A stretch of DNA of 64,000 nucleotides from Shouchella sp047238345. Its GTDB lineage: Bacteria; Bacillota; Bacilli; Bacillales; Bacillaceae_D. A model generated the notes under the pieces. The model ran no database searches. It saw only the letters and a list, made by a program, of their open reading frames with translations, and was not told the origin of the DNA. Position 1 is the stretch's first letter; every line of letters starts with the position of its first letter. The stretch lies in assembly GCF_047238345.1 (NCBI RefSeq), contig NZ_JBDFMQ010000001.1, positions 186,001 through 250,000 of the forward strand. The letters are read 5' to 3'. Shown here piece by piece: positions 35,249 to 44,036 of the stretch. The position numbers and the translations under genes were made by a program.

Positions 35249-35512
35249 ATGTCGTGTTTACAAAGTGCTGACGGGCATGTCGACGGTACTGAAACGGATG
35301 TGCAGTGTGTAGATGTAAGAGATTATCACCTTGCATATAAAGATGAATTATCAAACACCATAAATATTCCTTTGCCGTATTTAAAGCGTTACTATAAAGA
35401 TATAAGGAATAAAACCGTTCATTTGATTGGTCGAGATGAGCAAGAAATTAGCCGTTCAGCTCGGTTTTTAAAACGAAAAGGCTATCGAGTAATTGGAACA
35501 ACCATTCAGTAG
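35249..35512 (+). CDS. Rhodanese-like small protein without active Cys
   Basis: An 87-residue protein with the rhodanese outline: VDVRDYHLAYKDELSNTINIP (VDVRD quoted as the key motif), then the position of the active-site loop. There the usual CxxGxRS loop reads LIGRDEQEIS, so no catalytic Cys is present; the end KRKGYRVIG fits the fold. It may be a binding rather than a sulfur-transfer domain. GAGGAGAGG precedes the ATG. Confidence 0.7.
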   Translation: MSCLQSADGHVDGTETDVQCVDVRDYHLAYKDELSNTINIPLPYLKRYYKDIRNKTVHLIGRDEQEISRSARFLKRKGYRVIGTTIQ

Positions 35513-35560
35513 GTATTCAGAAATCATCGTGTAATCAATTTTTGATTAAAATAAAACGGC

Positions 35561-35606
35561 AAAAAACGCAACCGGCATGGTCTTTCACCCATCGGTTGCG
35601 TTTTTT
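35561..35606. terminator. Bidirectional terminator
   Basis: AAAAAACGCAACCG / CGGTTGCGTTTTTT between the convergent rhodanese-like and wrbA genes. Confidence 0.92.
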
Positions 35607-35612
35607 AATCTT

Positions 35613-36221
35613 TTATTGACCTGCTTTTACCCAGCTTGTTACAGATACTGTGCGTCTTGCTTGATGTTTAACCGCTTCTTCTACGTCTTCTACCATATTT
35701 CCTTCTTGATCAACCGTTACGCTCGTGCCGTATGGGTTTCCGCCAGAAGAGAATGCCACTGGATCTGTGTAGCCAGGTCCAGCAATAATTGCACCCCAGT
35801 GGAACATCGTTGTATATAGGGAAAGAACGGTTTGTTCTTGACCTCCGTGTGCATTAGCCGCTGAAGACATCGCGCTTACAACTTTATTTGCAAGTTTTCC
35901 GCCAGCCCAAAGACCACCAAGTGTATCAAAAAATTGTTTTGCTTGACCAGGTACGTTACCAAAACGAGAAGGGACAGAGAAGATAAAGCCATCAGCCCAT
36001 TCCATATCGTTAGCTGTTACTTCAGGGACATCTTTCGTCGCGTCTACGTGCGCACGCCATGCAGGGTTTGCATCAATCGCTGCATCAGGAGCAAGCTCAG
36101 GGAATTTTAGTACTTTAACTTCTGCACCAGTTGCTTTTGCTGCTTCTTCAGCCCATTTAGCTAGTTGGTAGTTTGTACCAGTGGAACTGTAATAGACAAT
36201 CGCAATTTTTTCGTTACTCAT
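35613..36221 (-). CDS. wrbA: NAD(P)H:quinone oxidoreductase WrbA
   Basis: A 202-residue flavodoxin-like protein. The FMN phosphate loop YYSSTGTNYQLAKW opens the protein, and SVPSRFGNVPGQAKQFFDT and HGGQEQT are WrbA signatures. It reduces quinones by two electrons and so limits oxidative stress. AAAAGGAG lies before the ATG at 36221; an in-frame extension to 36296 is rejected because it has no ribosome site and no family similarity. Confidence 0.93.
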   Translation of the reverse strand: MSNEKIAIVYYSSTGTNYQLAKWAEEAAKATGAEVKVLKFPELAPDAAIDANPAWRAHVDATKDVPEVTANDMEWADGFIFSVPSRFGNVPGQAKQFFDTLGGLWAGGKLANKVVSAMSSAANAHGGQEQTVLSLYTTMFHWGAIIAGPGYTDPVAFSSGGNPYGTSVTVDQEGNMVEDVEEAVKHQARRTVSVTSWVKAGQ

Positions 36222-36339
36222 AATCGTCTCCTTTTGGACCTCAGCGATCCGAATGTTTTTACTAACTCTAGTGTAGTTTGATCCAAACGGAGGCACAAGT
36301 ATGCACTTATTTGTAACTTGGTATCATTTTTGAAACTGC

Positions 36340-37191
36340 TTACGTCTGACTAAGCCACATTTCAATCTGTTCTAAAAAGAGTGGGTCTCTCCAAGCAAGA
36401 ATGGCTTCATGTTCTCCTATACGCTGACGCTCTTGTTGAAAAAAGCGATCACCAAGAAAATAGGCAAGTCGTGTGTAGCCAAATCGTTCTCCGCCGTTAA
36501 TCGAATACCATTCACGGAAAAGCTCTTGAGAGTTAAGTTTTTGGTAGTCCTTATAAAAAGCTAATTTAATCGTTTGTTCGTTTTCCTGAGCAAATGATAA
36601 CCACGAATTATCTCCTAAGTAATTAGATCCAAATGTAAAGTAAATGTGAGGAGGGGCATCTGGAACAATTTCTCTTGAAAAGTGAGTGGCAACCCCCTCG
36701 CGATAAAGACTTAATAGATGGTTGTCCCACTGAACATGAGGCCAATCCATTCCAGCGATATCAGTCCATGTTTGATGAAGCGCGTGTCCCATTTCATGTG
36801 CAGCCAGAACCTGCAGTCCGTCCTTATGCTGTGGTAGTTGCTCCAAAGCAAATGTAATGTCCGGTGTAATTTGCCTATGGGTAAACGCATTTGAGCTATA
36901 TGCGCCCACTATGAGATAAATCTGCTGGTTAAACGTGAGTTCATATTGTTCTACGTAACGTTTGCAAATGGTTTCAAGTATGTGCGGCAACTGTTTGTAA
37001 ACGGCTTTAATATGGAAACGATCTTCTGGGTAACGTTGTAGAGCACGGTTAAACCGTGTTTCCGTTCTAGGGCAGTGATAAGTGAAGTACTCTTTAAATG
37101 CATCTGGGTACATGCGGTGATACTCTTGAAGGGTAGTCAGACTATGGACATTTTTTGCTAAAAAAGCTGGGACCGTGTCAATGATATGCAA
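36340..37191 (-). CDS. Putative zinc metallopeptidase (HEMGH)
   Basis: A 283-residue cytoplasmic protein with a zinc motif AAHEMGHALHQ (His132, Glu133, His136) and a third ligand candidate Glu165 in SLYREGVATHFSR, as in gluzincin peptidases. No signal peptide. I do not recognise a characterised relative; it resembles DUF2268/DUF5700-type putative proteases. The start is a TTG at 37191 behind AAAGGCGGCGAG; no closer ATG fits. Confidence 0.75.
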   Translation of the reverse strand: MHIIDTVPAFLAKNVHSLTTLQEYHRMYPDAFKEYFTYHCPRTETRFNRALQRYPEDRFHIKAVYKQLPHILETICKRYVEQYELTFNQQIYLIVGAYSSNAFTHRQITPDITFALEQLPQHKDGLQVLAAHEMGHALHQTWTDIAGMDWPHVQWDNHLLSLYREGVATHFSREIVPDAPPHIYFTFGSNYLGDNSWLSFAQENEQTIKLAFYKDYQKLNSQELFREWYSINGGERFGYTRLAYFLGDRFFQQERQRIGEHEAILAWRDPLFLEQIEMWLSQT

Positions 37192-37300
37192 ATGAACTCG
37201 CCGCCTTTCTTTATGAGAGTGTCGATTAAAGCTCGAATTGTTTTATTGTATCATTAGAATCGATTTTATTTATGGAATTCCTTCATTTATCAAAATATTA

Positions 37301-37329
37301 TTGCGATTCATTAAGGAATACACTATAAT
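37301..37329 (+). promoter_or_regulatory. SigA promoter of trpS
   Basis: TTGCGA (37301-37306), 17 bp, TATAAT (37324-37329), just upstream of the T-box. Confidence 0.8.
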
Positions 37330-37335
37330 AGATAA

Positions 37336-37597
37336 AAATAAGCGTGGATGAAGAGTAAGTACGCATGTAAGGGTGCTTAAGAGAGCTAGTGGTTGGTGTG
37401 AACTAGTGTAGCCTGCATGGGGAATGGACTTCGGAGCTTCCTTGCTGAAATGTGCAGTAGGCAAGGCGGATGTCTTACCGTTATAAAAGACTACGTATCA
37501 GAGCAAGACTCTCGTACGGAATGAGCGCGTTCTTATATGGAACGAATGAAGGTGGCACCACGGGTTATCCGTCCTTTTTGGGATGGGTAGCCCTTTT
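37336..37597 (+). promoter_or_regulatory. T-box riboswitch, tRNA-Trp (UGG specifier)
   Basis: Stem I starts near GATGAAGAGTAAGTA; AAGAGAGC and TTGGTGTGAA elements follow. The specifier loop GAA-TGG-A-CTTC (37422-37431) gives codon UGG at 37425-37427. The T-box AAGGTGGCACCACGG (37549-37563) has C at the variable base, matching discriminator G of tRNA-Trp. A terminator with T run ends at 37597. Uncharged tRNA-Trp would turn on trpS. Confidence 0.95.
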
Positions 37598-37623
37598 TAT
37601 GTTGAAAAAAGGAGGAGAACGGA

Positions 37624-38610
37624 ATGAATCGTAGTTTAACAGGCATTAAACCAACTGGAGACATTCATTTAGGAAACTACATTGGCGCGATTAAGCCGGC
37701 ACTAGACCTTACTAAAAATCATGATGCTTACTACTTTGTTGCCAACGGACATGCGTTAACGCAGGCGCATCAGAAGACATCGCTAGAAATGTTAACAAAT
37801 GGGGTTGTCGCAACATGGTTGGCATTAGGTCTTGATCCAAGTAAATCTGTTCTCTATCGACAGTCTGATATTCCGGAAATATTTGAGCTTAGTTGGGTGC
37901 TCGCTACACTTTCCTCAAAAGGATTAATGAACCGAGCTCATGCATATAAAGCAATCGTTGATGATAATAAACGCGCCGAGCGAGATCTTGATTCTGGTGT
38001 GAACATGGGGTTATACACCTATCCGATCTTAATGGCAGCGGACATTTTGCTTTTACAGCCAGACCTTGTACCTGTGGGGCGAGATCAAATTCAACATATT
38101 GAAATGGCACGAGAGTTAGGACTGGCAATGAAACGGAAGCATGGCATTTCAATCAAACTTCCTGATGCATCCATTATAGAAAATGTTGCCGTATTACCTG
38201 GTCTAGATGGTCGGAAAATGAGCAAGAGCTATGGAAATACGATTCCAATTTTTTTGGAAAAAGATGAGCTTCAAAAAAGAATTAATAAAATTAAGACTAA
38301 TTCTTTGCCTCCTCATGAGCCAAAAGAGTCAGCTACGTCAAATGTGTTTCAACTCTATCAAGTATTTGCGACTGCTGATGAGGTTGATGCCATGAAGGAA
38401 GCATTTCAAAAAGGAATTGGCTGGGGAGAGGCGAAAGCGGAATTGTTTACCGTGATGAATCGCACATTAGAAGAACCAAGAGAACGCTATAAAGAGTGGA
38501 TGTCAAAGCCAAAGGAAATGAAGCGATTGTTGCAGGAGGGAGCGGAACGGGTTCGTTACGAAGCGACACCATTTTTACAAAACATAAAAAACGAGATAGG
38601 ATTAGGGTAG
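37624..38610 (+). CDS. trpS: Tryptophanyl-tRNA synthetase
   Basis: A 328-residue class I synthetase that charges tRNA-Trp. The HIGH-type motif is DIHLGNYIG (residues ~13-21) and the KMSKS loop is DGRKMSKSYGN. GGAGGAGAACGGA precedes the ATG. Expression is set by the T-box just upstream. A short SLAP-domain gene follows 20 bp later and may be co-transcribed. Confidence 0.97.
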   Translation: MNRSLTGIKPTGDIHLGNYIGAIKPALDLTKNHDAYYFVANGHALTQAHQKTSLEMLTNGVVATWLALGLDPSKSVLYRQSDIPEIFELSWVLATLSSKGLMNRAHAYKAIVDDNKRAERDLDSGVNMGLYTYPILMAADILLLQPDLVPVGRDQIQHIEMARELGLAMKRKHGISIKLPDASIIENVAVLPGLDGRKMSKSYGNTIPIFLEKDELQKRINKIKTNSLPPHEPKESATSNVFQLYQVFATADEVDAMKEAFQKGIGWGEAKAELFTVMNRTLEEPRERYKEWMSKPKEMKRLLQEGAERVRYEATPFLQNIKNEIGLG

Positions 38611-38630
38611 TAAAAATGTGGAGTTGATAG

Positions 38631-38987
38631 ATGGTGCAGACACTTATGCTACATCCCGCTTGGGAAAAAACCATTGCCTCAAACGATTTGAACCAAATTC
38701 AACAATTGGTACAGCAGGAGCCCGAGCAACGCTTTATTCCGTATCGACAGGCTTTTAATTATCGAGGTGATTTGCTCGTTACGGTGATTGTTCAAAATCG
38801 GTCCGAACATCCTGAAGAGTGGAAGGAACAGCCTCTTGCTTACGTAGAAAAAGAACAGACGATTGCGGAAAAGAACGTTTCCATTCACACATTGCCTCCG
38901 TTTACGAGTATGCCGTGGACATTTATTTTTGAGAAAGATCTTCTTAACGGTCAACCAGAGTTGAAAGGGTTTTTAGAAACTTTTTAG
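38631..38987 (+). CDS. SLAP-domain protein
   Basis: A 118-residue protein that fits the SLAP domain of Bacillus accessory Sec proteins: LHPAWEKTIASND, NYRGDLLVTVIVQNRSEHP, and LPPFTSMPWTFIFEKDL near the end. No signal peptide is seen. SLAP proteins have been linked to S-layer protein secretion in B. anthracis; here the role is open. GGAG lies before the ATG, just downstream of trpS. Confidence 0.8.
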   Translation: MVQTLMLHPAWEKTIASNDLNQIQQLVQQEPEQRFIPYRQAFNYRGDLLVTVIVQNRSEHPEEWKEQPLAYVEKEQTIAEKNVSIHTLPPFTSMPWTFIFEKDLLNGQPELKGFLETF

Positions 38988-38993
38988 TAAATG

Positions 38994-39030
38994 AAACTTG
39001 TTGCCGTGTCATTTCGCAGCAAGTTTTTTT
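38994..39030 (+). terminator. Terminator after the SLAP-domain gene
   Basis: AAACTTGTTGC / GCAGCAAGTTT followed by T run. Confidence 0.88.
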
Positions 39031-39163
39031 ACGTATAATGGAAAATGTTGCTTGAAGAAAATGTGTCTAATTTTAAAACTCCTTTCGCGCAGTTTTTGTT
39101 GATTATGGTACACTAGAGAAATGAGGGTTTAAAAATATCCTTATATGATCACTGGATGACAAT

Positions 39164-39195
39164 AAAAAAGCTTATCGACTTAGTCGACAAGCTAT
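39164..39195 (-). terminator. Terminator of the DUF2512 gene
   Basis: On the minus strand AGCTTGTCGACT pairs with AGTCGATAAGCT (one mismatch), followed by TTTTTTATT. Confidence 0.8.
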
Positions 39196-39202
39196 CTTCT
39201 TT

Positions 39203-39646
39203 TTAATCTTTTTCTCTTTTTATTGATGCTGTCGGATCTTCATCTTCTGCTAATTCTGTATCGAATGCGAATTGTGCTCGTGGTTGACGGCGTCTTTCTT
39301 GTGCGTACATATGCTTAAGCAGGTAGTTATGAACAAAGACTTCACAAAAGGTAATGACGCTTGTTGCGAGGATGCTGCCCCATGCAATAAGCATATAGTT
39401 AGCAAACAAGACAGAACCAAATACCCATACAATAAAGTAAGTAAGAATAAAATCACTTACTAAGGCAGTACGATTGCCAAATCGAGGTAGGATGATTAAA
39501 TCAACAGCAATGTAAGATAAAATAGTTGTTAATAAAGCAAATGTGAGAACATCAACATAGGTTGCTTCTGTAAAGAAAAGGAAACCAACGCTGAAGGCAA
39601 ACAAACTAATGAGTAGCTTGGTTAAAAAGATACCAACGTGTTTCAA
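39203..39646 (-). CDS. DUF2512 (YndM-like) membrane protein
   Basis: A 147-residue protein with four hydrophobic helices in the first 110 residues and a charged cytoplasmic tail (AQERRRQPRAQ, TELAEDEDPT). This matches the DUF2512/YndM family of Bacillus inner-membrane proteins of unknown function. GGAGG lies before the start. Confidence 0.82.
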   Translation of the reverse strand: MKHVGIFLTKLLISLFAFSVGFLFFTEATYVDVLTFALLTTILSYIAVDLIILPRFGNRTALVSDFILTYFIVWVFGSVLFANYMLIAWGSILATSVITFCEVFVHNYLLKHMYAQERRRQPRAQFAFDTELAEDEDPTASIKREKD

Positions 39647-39779
39647 GTAAATACCTCCTTTTTAATCAGTTTTTCTGATTAGGGGAAGCAATATACCTGT
39701 CATTTTGTAGAACGGCTATTTTTTCGACCTGCAACAGTAAAGAAAGAGAAGTTGTAAATTTGGATAGGGGGAACATCGT

Positions 39780-40214
39780 ATGCGCTTTGTGGCTATGACG
39801 GAGGATCAAGCAAAGTGGGTTGCGTATCAATGGCATTACAAAGGAGCGTATTCATTTTTTCATGATGAACAACACTCTCATATGTCATCCTTTTTGGAGT
39901 TTGGGAAGAAAAACACATGGCAGTACGCGATCTACCGTGAGCAAGAGATGATTGGCTTTATCGGTGTCAAACGCATAAACGGAATGATTGAAATCGCTCC
40001 TGGCTTAAACCCTGAAGAAACAGGAAAAGGGAAAGGGAGAGCGTTTGTACAAAAGTGTGTCGAGTTTTTAAAAAGCGAAACCGACCCTGATAAAATATGT
40101 GTATTGATCGCTAAGGATAATACGCACGCGAGGCATGTATTTGAAGAAGTTGGCTTTCAAGCTGATACGGATTACGAAGAAGAGCTGACCCGATTGATTT
40201 ACAATATAAAATAA
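39780..40214 (+). CDS. GNAT-family acetyltransferase
   Basis: A 144-residue compact GNAT protein. The acetyl-CoA loop is ETGKGKGRAFVQKC (residues ~82-95) and the last strand follows NTHARHVFEEVGF. The N-terminus has a non-standard MRFVAMTEDQAKWVAYQW lead. Substrate unknown. ATAGGGGG lies before the ATG. Confidence 0.83.
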   Translation: MRFVAMTEDQAKWVAYQWHYKGAYSFFHDEQHSHMSSFLEFGKKNTWQYAIYREQEMIGFIGVKRINGMIEIAPGLNPEETGKGKGRAFVQKCVEFLKSETDPDKICVLIAKDNTHARHVFEEVGFQADTDYEEELTRLIYNIK

Positions 40215-40216
40215 AT

Positions 40217-40257
40217 AAAACCGCCTGTGGACAGAGATTCTGTTTCAGGCGGTTTTT
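40217..40257. terminator. Bidirectional terminator
   Basis: AAAACCGCCTG / CAGGCGGTTTTT between convergent genes. Confidence 0.9.
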
Positions 40258-40262
40258 CAAGG

Positions 40263-42254
40263 TTAGTTTTGAAGGGATGTAGTTGCTTTATTCTTTTTCA
40301 TGGTGAATAGTTGTAGAACAATCAATCCAATGAAAAGAACAAAACCAATAATATCCGAGTACCCTTCTGGATAAATCAATAATAGCCCCGCTGCTAGAGA
40401 GAGTATTCGCTCGAACCAATTTATTTTACGATACCAATAGCCAATCATACATGCGCCAATGGCGATCATGCCAACAAAGGCAGTGACGAAGGTAACGCCA
40501 ATCTCGAGCGGGGTCGAATCAATCATTAACAATTGTGGTTGTAAGACGAACATATAAGGAATAATAAATGCGGCTATGGCTAGCTTCGTTGCATTTATTC
40601 CGGTTCGTATTGGTTCTCCTCCTGATATTCCGGTGGCGGCAAACGCGGCTAAGGCGACCGGTGGGGTAATATCAGCAACAATTCCAAAGTAAAAGACGAA
40701 CATATGGGCTGCAAGCACTGGAATCGCTACTTCTAATTCGCCATTCAATGCGATAATAGCTGGAAGTGCAATGGTCGATGTAATGATATAGTTGGCTGTC
40801 GTCGGTGAACCCATCCCAATAATAATACAGGTAATCATCGTAAGGACGAGTGTGAAAAGAAGTTGGAGTTCAGGGCTAGTCGTGAATGCACCTGCAAGAC
40901 CAACAATCATATTCCCCATTTTTAGACCAAGGCCCGTTGTTGTCACCACACCAACGATAATACCAGCACAGGCGGTTGCTGCGGCAATTCCTAACGCCGT
41001 GCGTGCGCCGCTTGTTAAAGCAAGAATAAATTTACTTGGTGTAATTCTTGTTTCTTTTAGAAATAAACTAACAACGATTGTTGACAAAATTCCAAGTAAA
41101 GCGGCTCTTTCAATGCTATAACCTAGGAACAATAGATAAATGATTAATAAAATCGGTAATAAAAGGTGAATTTTTTTAATAATAACGATTTTAGATGGAA
41201 TTTGATCTTTAGGTAGACCGAGTAAATTTAAGCGTTTTGCTTCAAAGTGAGTCATAATCCAAATGCCAGAAAAATAAAGAATGGCAGGAATAAGCGCAGC
41301 TCTGGCAATGTCCCAGTAACTAACTCCAGCAAATTCAATCATTAGGAAAGCCGCTGCACCCATGATAGGTGGCATAATTTGTCCGCCGGTTGATGCTGCG
41401 GCTTCTACAGCACCAGCAAAATTCGGCTTATATCCTAATCGTTTCATCATCGGAATCGTATAAGCTCCTGTTGTGACAGTGTTTGCAACAGAACTCCCTG
41501 AAATGGTTCCGTTAAGTGCACTTGAGAAAATTGCCACTTTCGCAGGACCACCAATACGTCGCCCGGCAATGGTAATCGCTAAATCGTTAAAGTACCCACC
41601 AACACCTGTTTGAATTAAAAAGGCACCGAACAAAAGAAATAAGAAAATAAAAGTTGATGATACTTGTAAAGGTGTTCCTAAAATCCCTTGTGTGGTAAAG
41701 AACATAGAATTAATAAATTGATCTAAATTTAAACCTCGGTGTGCAAGAAAACCTGGCATATATGGTCCGAAAAGGGCATAGACCACGAAAAGCCCAGCAA
41801 TAATGACAATCGGTAAGCCGACTGCTCGACGTGTTGCTTCAAAGACAAGCACAACCGCTAAGGCACCAATAATAAATTGGATAGGTGACGCAATTCCACC
41901 AACTTGTTGAACCAAGTCGCTATAAAAAATCGGCCAGTATGCACTCACAATAATGGCGGTTAAGGATAGCACATAGTCATACCAAGGAACGCTGTTTTTC
42001 GTTGTTTTGCGTCTAGCTGGGAAGAGCAAGAAAATAAGCGTTAAAGCAAACCCTAAATGGATCGTGCGCTGAATTTGTGCTGTAAAAGCACCAAAAATCC
42101 CTGTATAAATATGAAACAAAGAAAATGACAGCAATCCGATAAAGACAATGGCAGCTGTAATCCCTTTCACATTACGTGTGCGAGACTCTGGGTCATATTT
42201 CTGCATTAATTGATCTTGTTCTTCCTGTGATAACGCTTCGTTATTCGTGCTCAC
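40263..42254 (-). CDS. TRAP transporter fused permease (DctQM type)
   Basis: A 663-residue membrane protein in which the small (4-helix) and large (12-helix) TRAP permease subunits are one chain, as usual for TAXI-type systems. Typical segments are GGYFNDLAITIAGRRIGGPAKVA, NGTISGSSVANTVTTGAYTIP (quoted in part) and AAASTGGQIMPPIMGAAAF. It uses an ion gradient, usually sodium, to bring in organic acids delivered by the binding protein encoded upstream. The GTG start overlaps the DUF1850 gene by 14 bp, with AAAGGAG 9 nt before it. Confidence 0.92.
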   Translation of the reverse strand: MSTNNEALSQEEQDQLMQKYDPESRTRNVKGITAAIVFIGLLSFSLFHIYTGIFGAFTAQIQRTIHLGFALTLIFLLFPARRKTTKNSVPWYDYVLSLTAIIVSAYWPIFYSDLVQQVGGIASPIQFIIGALAVVLVFEATRRAVGLPIVIIAGLFVVYALFGPYMPGFLAHRGLNLDQFINSMFFTTQGILGTPLQVSSTFIFLFLLFGAFLIQTGVGGYFNDLAITIAGRRIGGPAKVAIFSSALNGTISGSSVANTVTTGAYTIPMMKRLGYKPNFAGAVEAAASTGGQIMPPIMGAAAFLMIEFAGVSYWDIARAALIPAILYFSGIWIMTHFEAKRLNLLGLPKDQIPSKIVIIKKIHLLLPILLIIYLLFLGYSIERAALLGILSTIVVSLFLKETRITPSKFILALTSGARTALGIAAATACAGIIVGVVTTTGLGLKMGNMIVGLAGAFTTSPELQLLFTLVLTMITCIIIGMGSPTTANYIITSTIALPAIIALNGELEVAIPVLAAHMFVFYFGIVADITPPVALAAFAATGISGGEPIRTGINATKLAIAAFIIPYMFVLQPQLLMIDSTPLEIGVTFVTAFVGMIAIGACMIGYWYRKINWFERILSLAAGLLLIYPEGYSDIIGFVLFIGLIVLQLFTMKKNKATTSLQN

Positions 42255-42774
42255 TTAATTCTACTCCTTTCAAAACTTGCCATATGTTTAAAGATTTGAT
42301 CTCAATGGTTATGTAAGAGCGAGGTACAAAATAATCTTTAAACCAAATTTGTTGGTTCCCATCGTTCCATACCAATCGCTGTTCTGGAACAATATCGGCA
42401 ATCCTTATAGGTAAGGAAGGATGCGTAATATTCATGTTTTTGAGGTGGTAACGTCCTTCTTCGACGACAAGCTCTTGGTCATCTGTTGCAGATGAGGGCA
42501 TGCCGATTCCAAATTCATCAAAGCTCATTTCATGTTGTTGAATGTAACCTTCTACTGTCACTCGGTAGGACTCCTCAACATCGGTTAAGTGAATGGAATG
42601 CGTGTAAATAATTTGAAAAGAATCTCCTTTTGACATTGGCGTATAGGCAATTAACTCATTCGAGCGCTGTGTTGAAAATGTCAGTGCAGATTGGTATGGA
42701 ATGAACGACAAGCCAATCATGATTAAAAAAAACCCGCCAATGATTTGGAGAGAGCGGTTTTTCAAACGTTTCAT
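42241..42774 (-). CDS. DUF1850 protein of the TAXI-TRAP operon
   Basis: A 177-residue protein with one N-terminal helix (IIGGFFLIMIGLSFIPY) and an exported domain with YTHSIHLTDVEESYRV, the conserved DUF1850 core. DUF1850 proteins occur between TAXI binding proteins and fused TRAP permeases; the function is not known. ATG 42774 is chosen since GGGAGAGG lies 5 nt upstream; an ATG 15 bp earlier has none. Confidence 0.88.
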   Translation of the reverse strand: MKRLKNRSLQIIGGFFLIMIGLSFIPYQSALTFSTQRSNELIAYTPMSKGDSFQIIYTHSIHLTDVEESYRVTVEGYIQQHEMSFDEFGIGMPSSATDDQELVVEEGRYHLKNMNITHPSLPIRIADIVPEQRLVWNDGNQQIWFKDYFVPRSYITIEIKSLNIWQVLKGVELSEHE

Positions 42775-42795
42775 CGGGACCTCTCCCATTATAAA

Positions 42796-42830
42796 AGCCG
42801 ACTGCTCAAACGTTGGCTAGGCAGCCGGCT
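42796..42830 (-). terminator. Intra-operon attenuator hairpin
   Basis: On the minus strand AGCCGGCTGC pairs with GCAGTCGGCT and is followed by TTTTAT, between the binding-protein stop and the DUF1850 start. A partial terminator here would give more binding protein than permease. Confidence 0.7.
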
Positions 42831-42841
42831 CTTTAGAAAAT

Positions 42842-43813
42842 TTATTCCTGTTCGTCGTAGTAGCGTTGAGCACCTGGGTGAATGTCAAAGCCAATTCCCT
42901 CTTGTGCGGTCTCAAGTAAAATTTCGTTAGACTTGTCATGTGAGATTTCATCTGTTCTCTCATATAATGCTTTAGTTAGATCATAGACAAGATCCTCAGA
43001 TAAATTATTTGTAACAGCGAGCATCGCATAAACCGCAACAGTGTTTACTTCTTCATCCAACCCTGCGTATGTGCCACTTTCAATTGTATAAGCTGCATAA
43101 TATGGGTATTGATCCACTAAATTATTGACACTTTCTTCAGACATGGAAACGATGGCAATATCGCTTGTTGCTGATAATCCATCAACAGCACCAGTTGGTG
43201 TTCCGGCTGTAATAAAGGCGGCATCAATATTTCCATCCTGCAGTCCGCTCGTTGACTCATCAAAAGAAAGGTGTTGTGCATTGATGTCGTCCATCGTTAA
43301 GCCAGCTACTTCTAAAATTTGCTCAGCGTTAACGTATGTACCTGAACCAGGTGCACCAACCGAGACGGCTTGCCCTTCTAGATCTTCTACTGTTTCAATG
43401 CCACTATCTGCTGTCGTAACGATTTGAATCGTTTCTGGGTAAAGAGAACCTATGGCAGAAATATTATCAATCGGCTCATCGAAAGAATTAATGCCTTCAA
43501 TTGCATTTGACATGACGTCAGTTTGTGTAAAGGCAATTTCGGCTTCATTACTTTGTAAGCTGGCTAAGTTATCGGCAGAGGCGTTGGAAGACTGGGCATC
43601 AATCGATGTCTCGGTCGCGTCTCCTAAAACATTTGCAATTTCACCACCAAGTGGATAGTACGTACCGCCTGTTCCACCTGTTAACAAGTTCATGAATTCA
43701 GGCTCATCACCACCTGCTTCTCCATTATCGCCGCCATTATCATCTCCGTTGTTACAAGCACCAAGAACTAAGATGGCACTAAAAGCAACGAGATAAGGTA
43801 AAGATTTTTTCAT
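42842..43813 (-). CDS. TAXI-family TRAP solute-binding lipoprotein
   Basis: A 323-residue lipoprotein with signal peptide and lipobox LVLGAC, then a Gly/Asp-rich linker, then the TAXI domain: LLTGGTGGTYYPLGGEIAN, AEIAFTQTDVMSNAI and VSVGAPGSGTYVNAEQIL. It captures a substrate such as glutamate or another dicarboxylate (family knowledge; not shown here). AGGGGGT lies 8 nt before ATG 43813. First gene of the operon. Confidence 0.92.
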   Translation of the reverse strand: MKKSLPYLVAFSAILVLGACNNGDDNGGDNGEAGGDEPEFMNLLTGGTGGTYYPLGGEIANVLGDATETSIDAQSSNASADNLASLQSNEAEIAFTQTDVMSNAIEGINSFDEPIDNISAIGSLYPETIQIVTTADSGIETVEDLEGQAVSVGAPGSGTYVNAEQILEVAGLTMDDINAQHLSFDESTSGLQDGNIDAAFITAGTPTGAVDGLSATSDIAIVSMSEESVNNLVDQYPYYAAYTIESGTYAGLDEEVNTVAVYAMLAVTNNLSEDLVYDLTKALYERTDEISHDKSNEILLETAQEGIGFDIHPGAQRYYDEQE

Positions 43814-43954
43814 CACATAGACCCCCTAAAAAATTTGTTTTTTTCTATTTATTAATTTTACTTAAAAATAAAGAAAACTGTCAAATTTATTTTAATTCTA
43901 TTATATAACATTCTGACTGTTGCTAGTACAACTATGTAAGATCTTTTGCAATAG

Positions 43955-43986
43955 AAAAGAGACTTAGGGGAAACCCTAAGCCTCTT
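43955..43986 (-). terminator. Terminator after the BCCT gene
   Basis: On the minus strand AGAGGCTTAGGG pairs with CCCTAAGTCTCT, followed by TTTTCTATT. Confidence 0.85.
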
Positions 43987-44036
43987 TACATATTGAGATG
44001 ACTGAAATTCAGTTGACGACTAATGAATTTTCGTTG

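Noticed and set aside
39100..39200. A possible small RNA with TACACT -10 and the hairpin at 39164
   Set aside because: No -35 box at a sensible distance; the hairpin is better explained as the terminator of the minus-strand DUF2512 gene.
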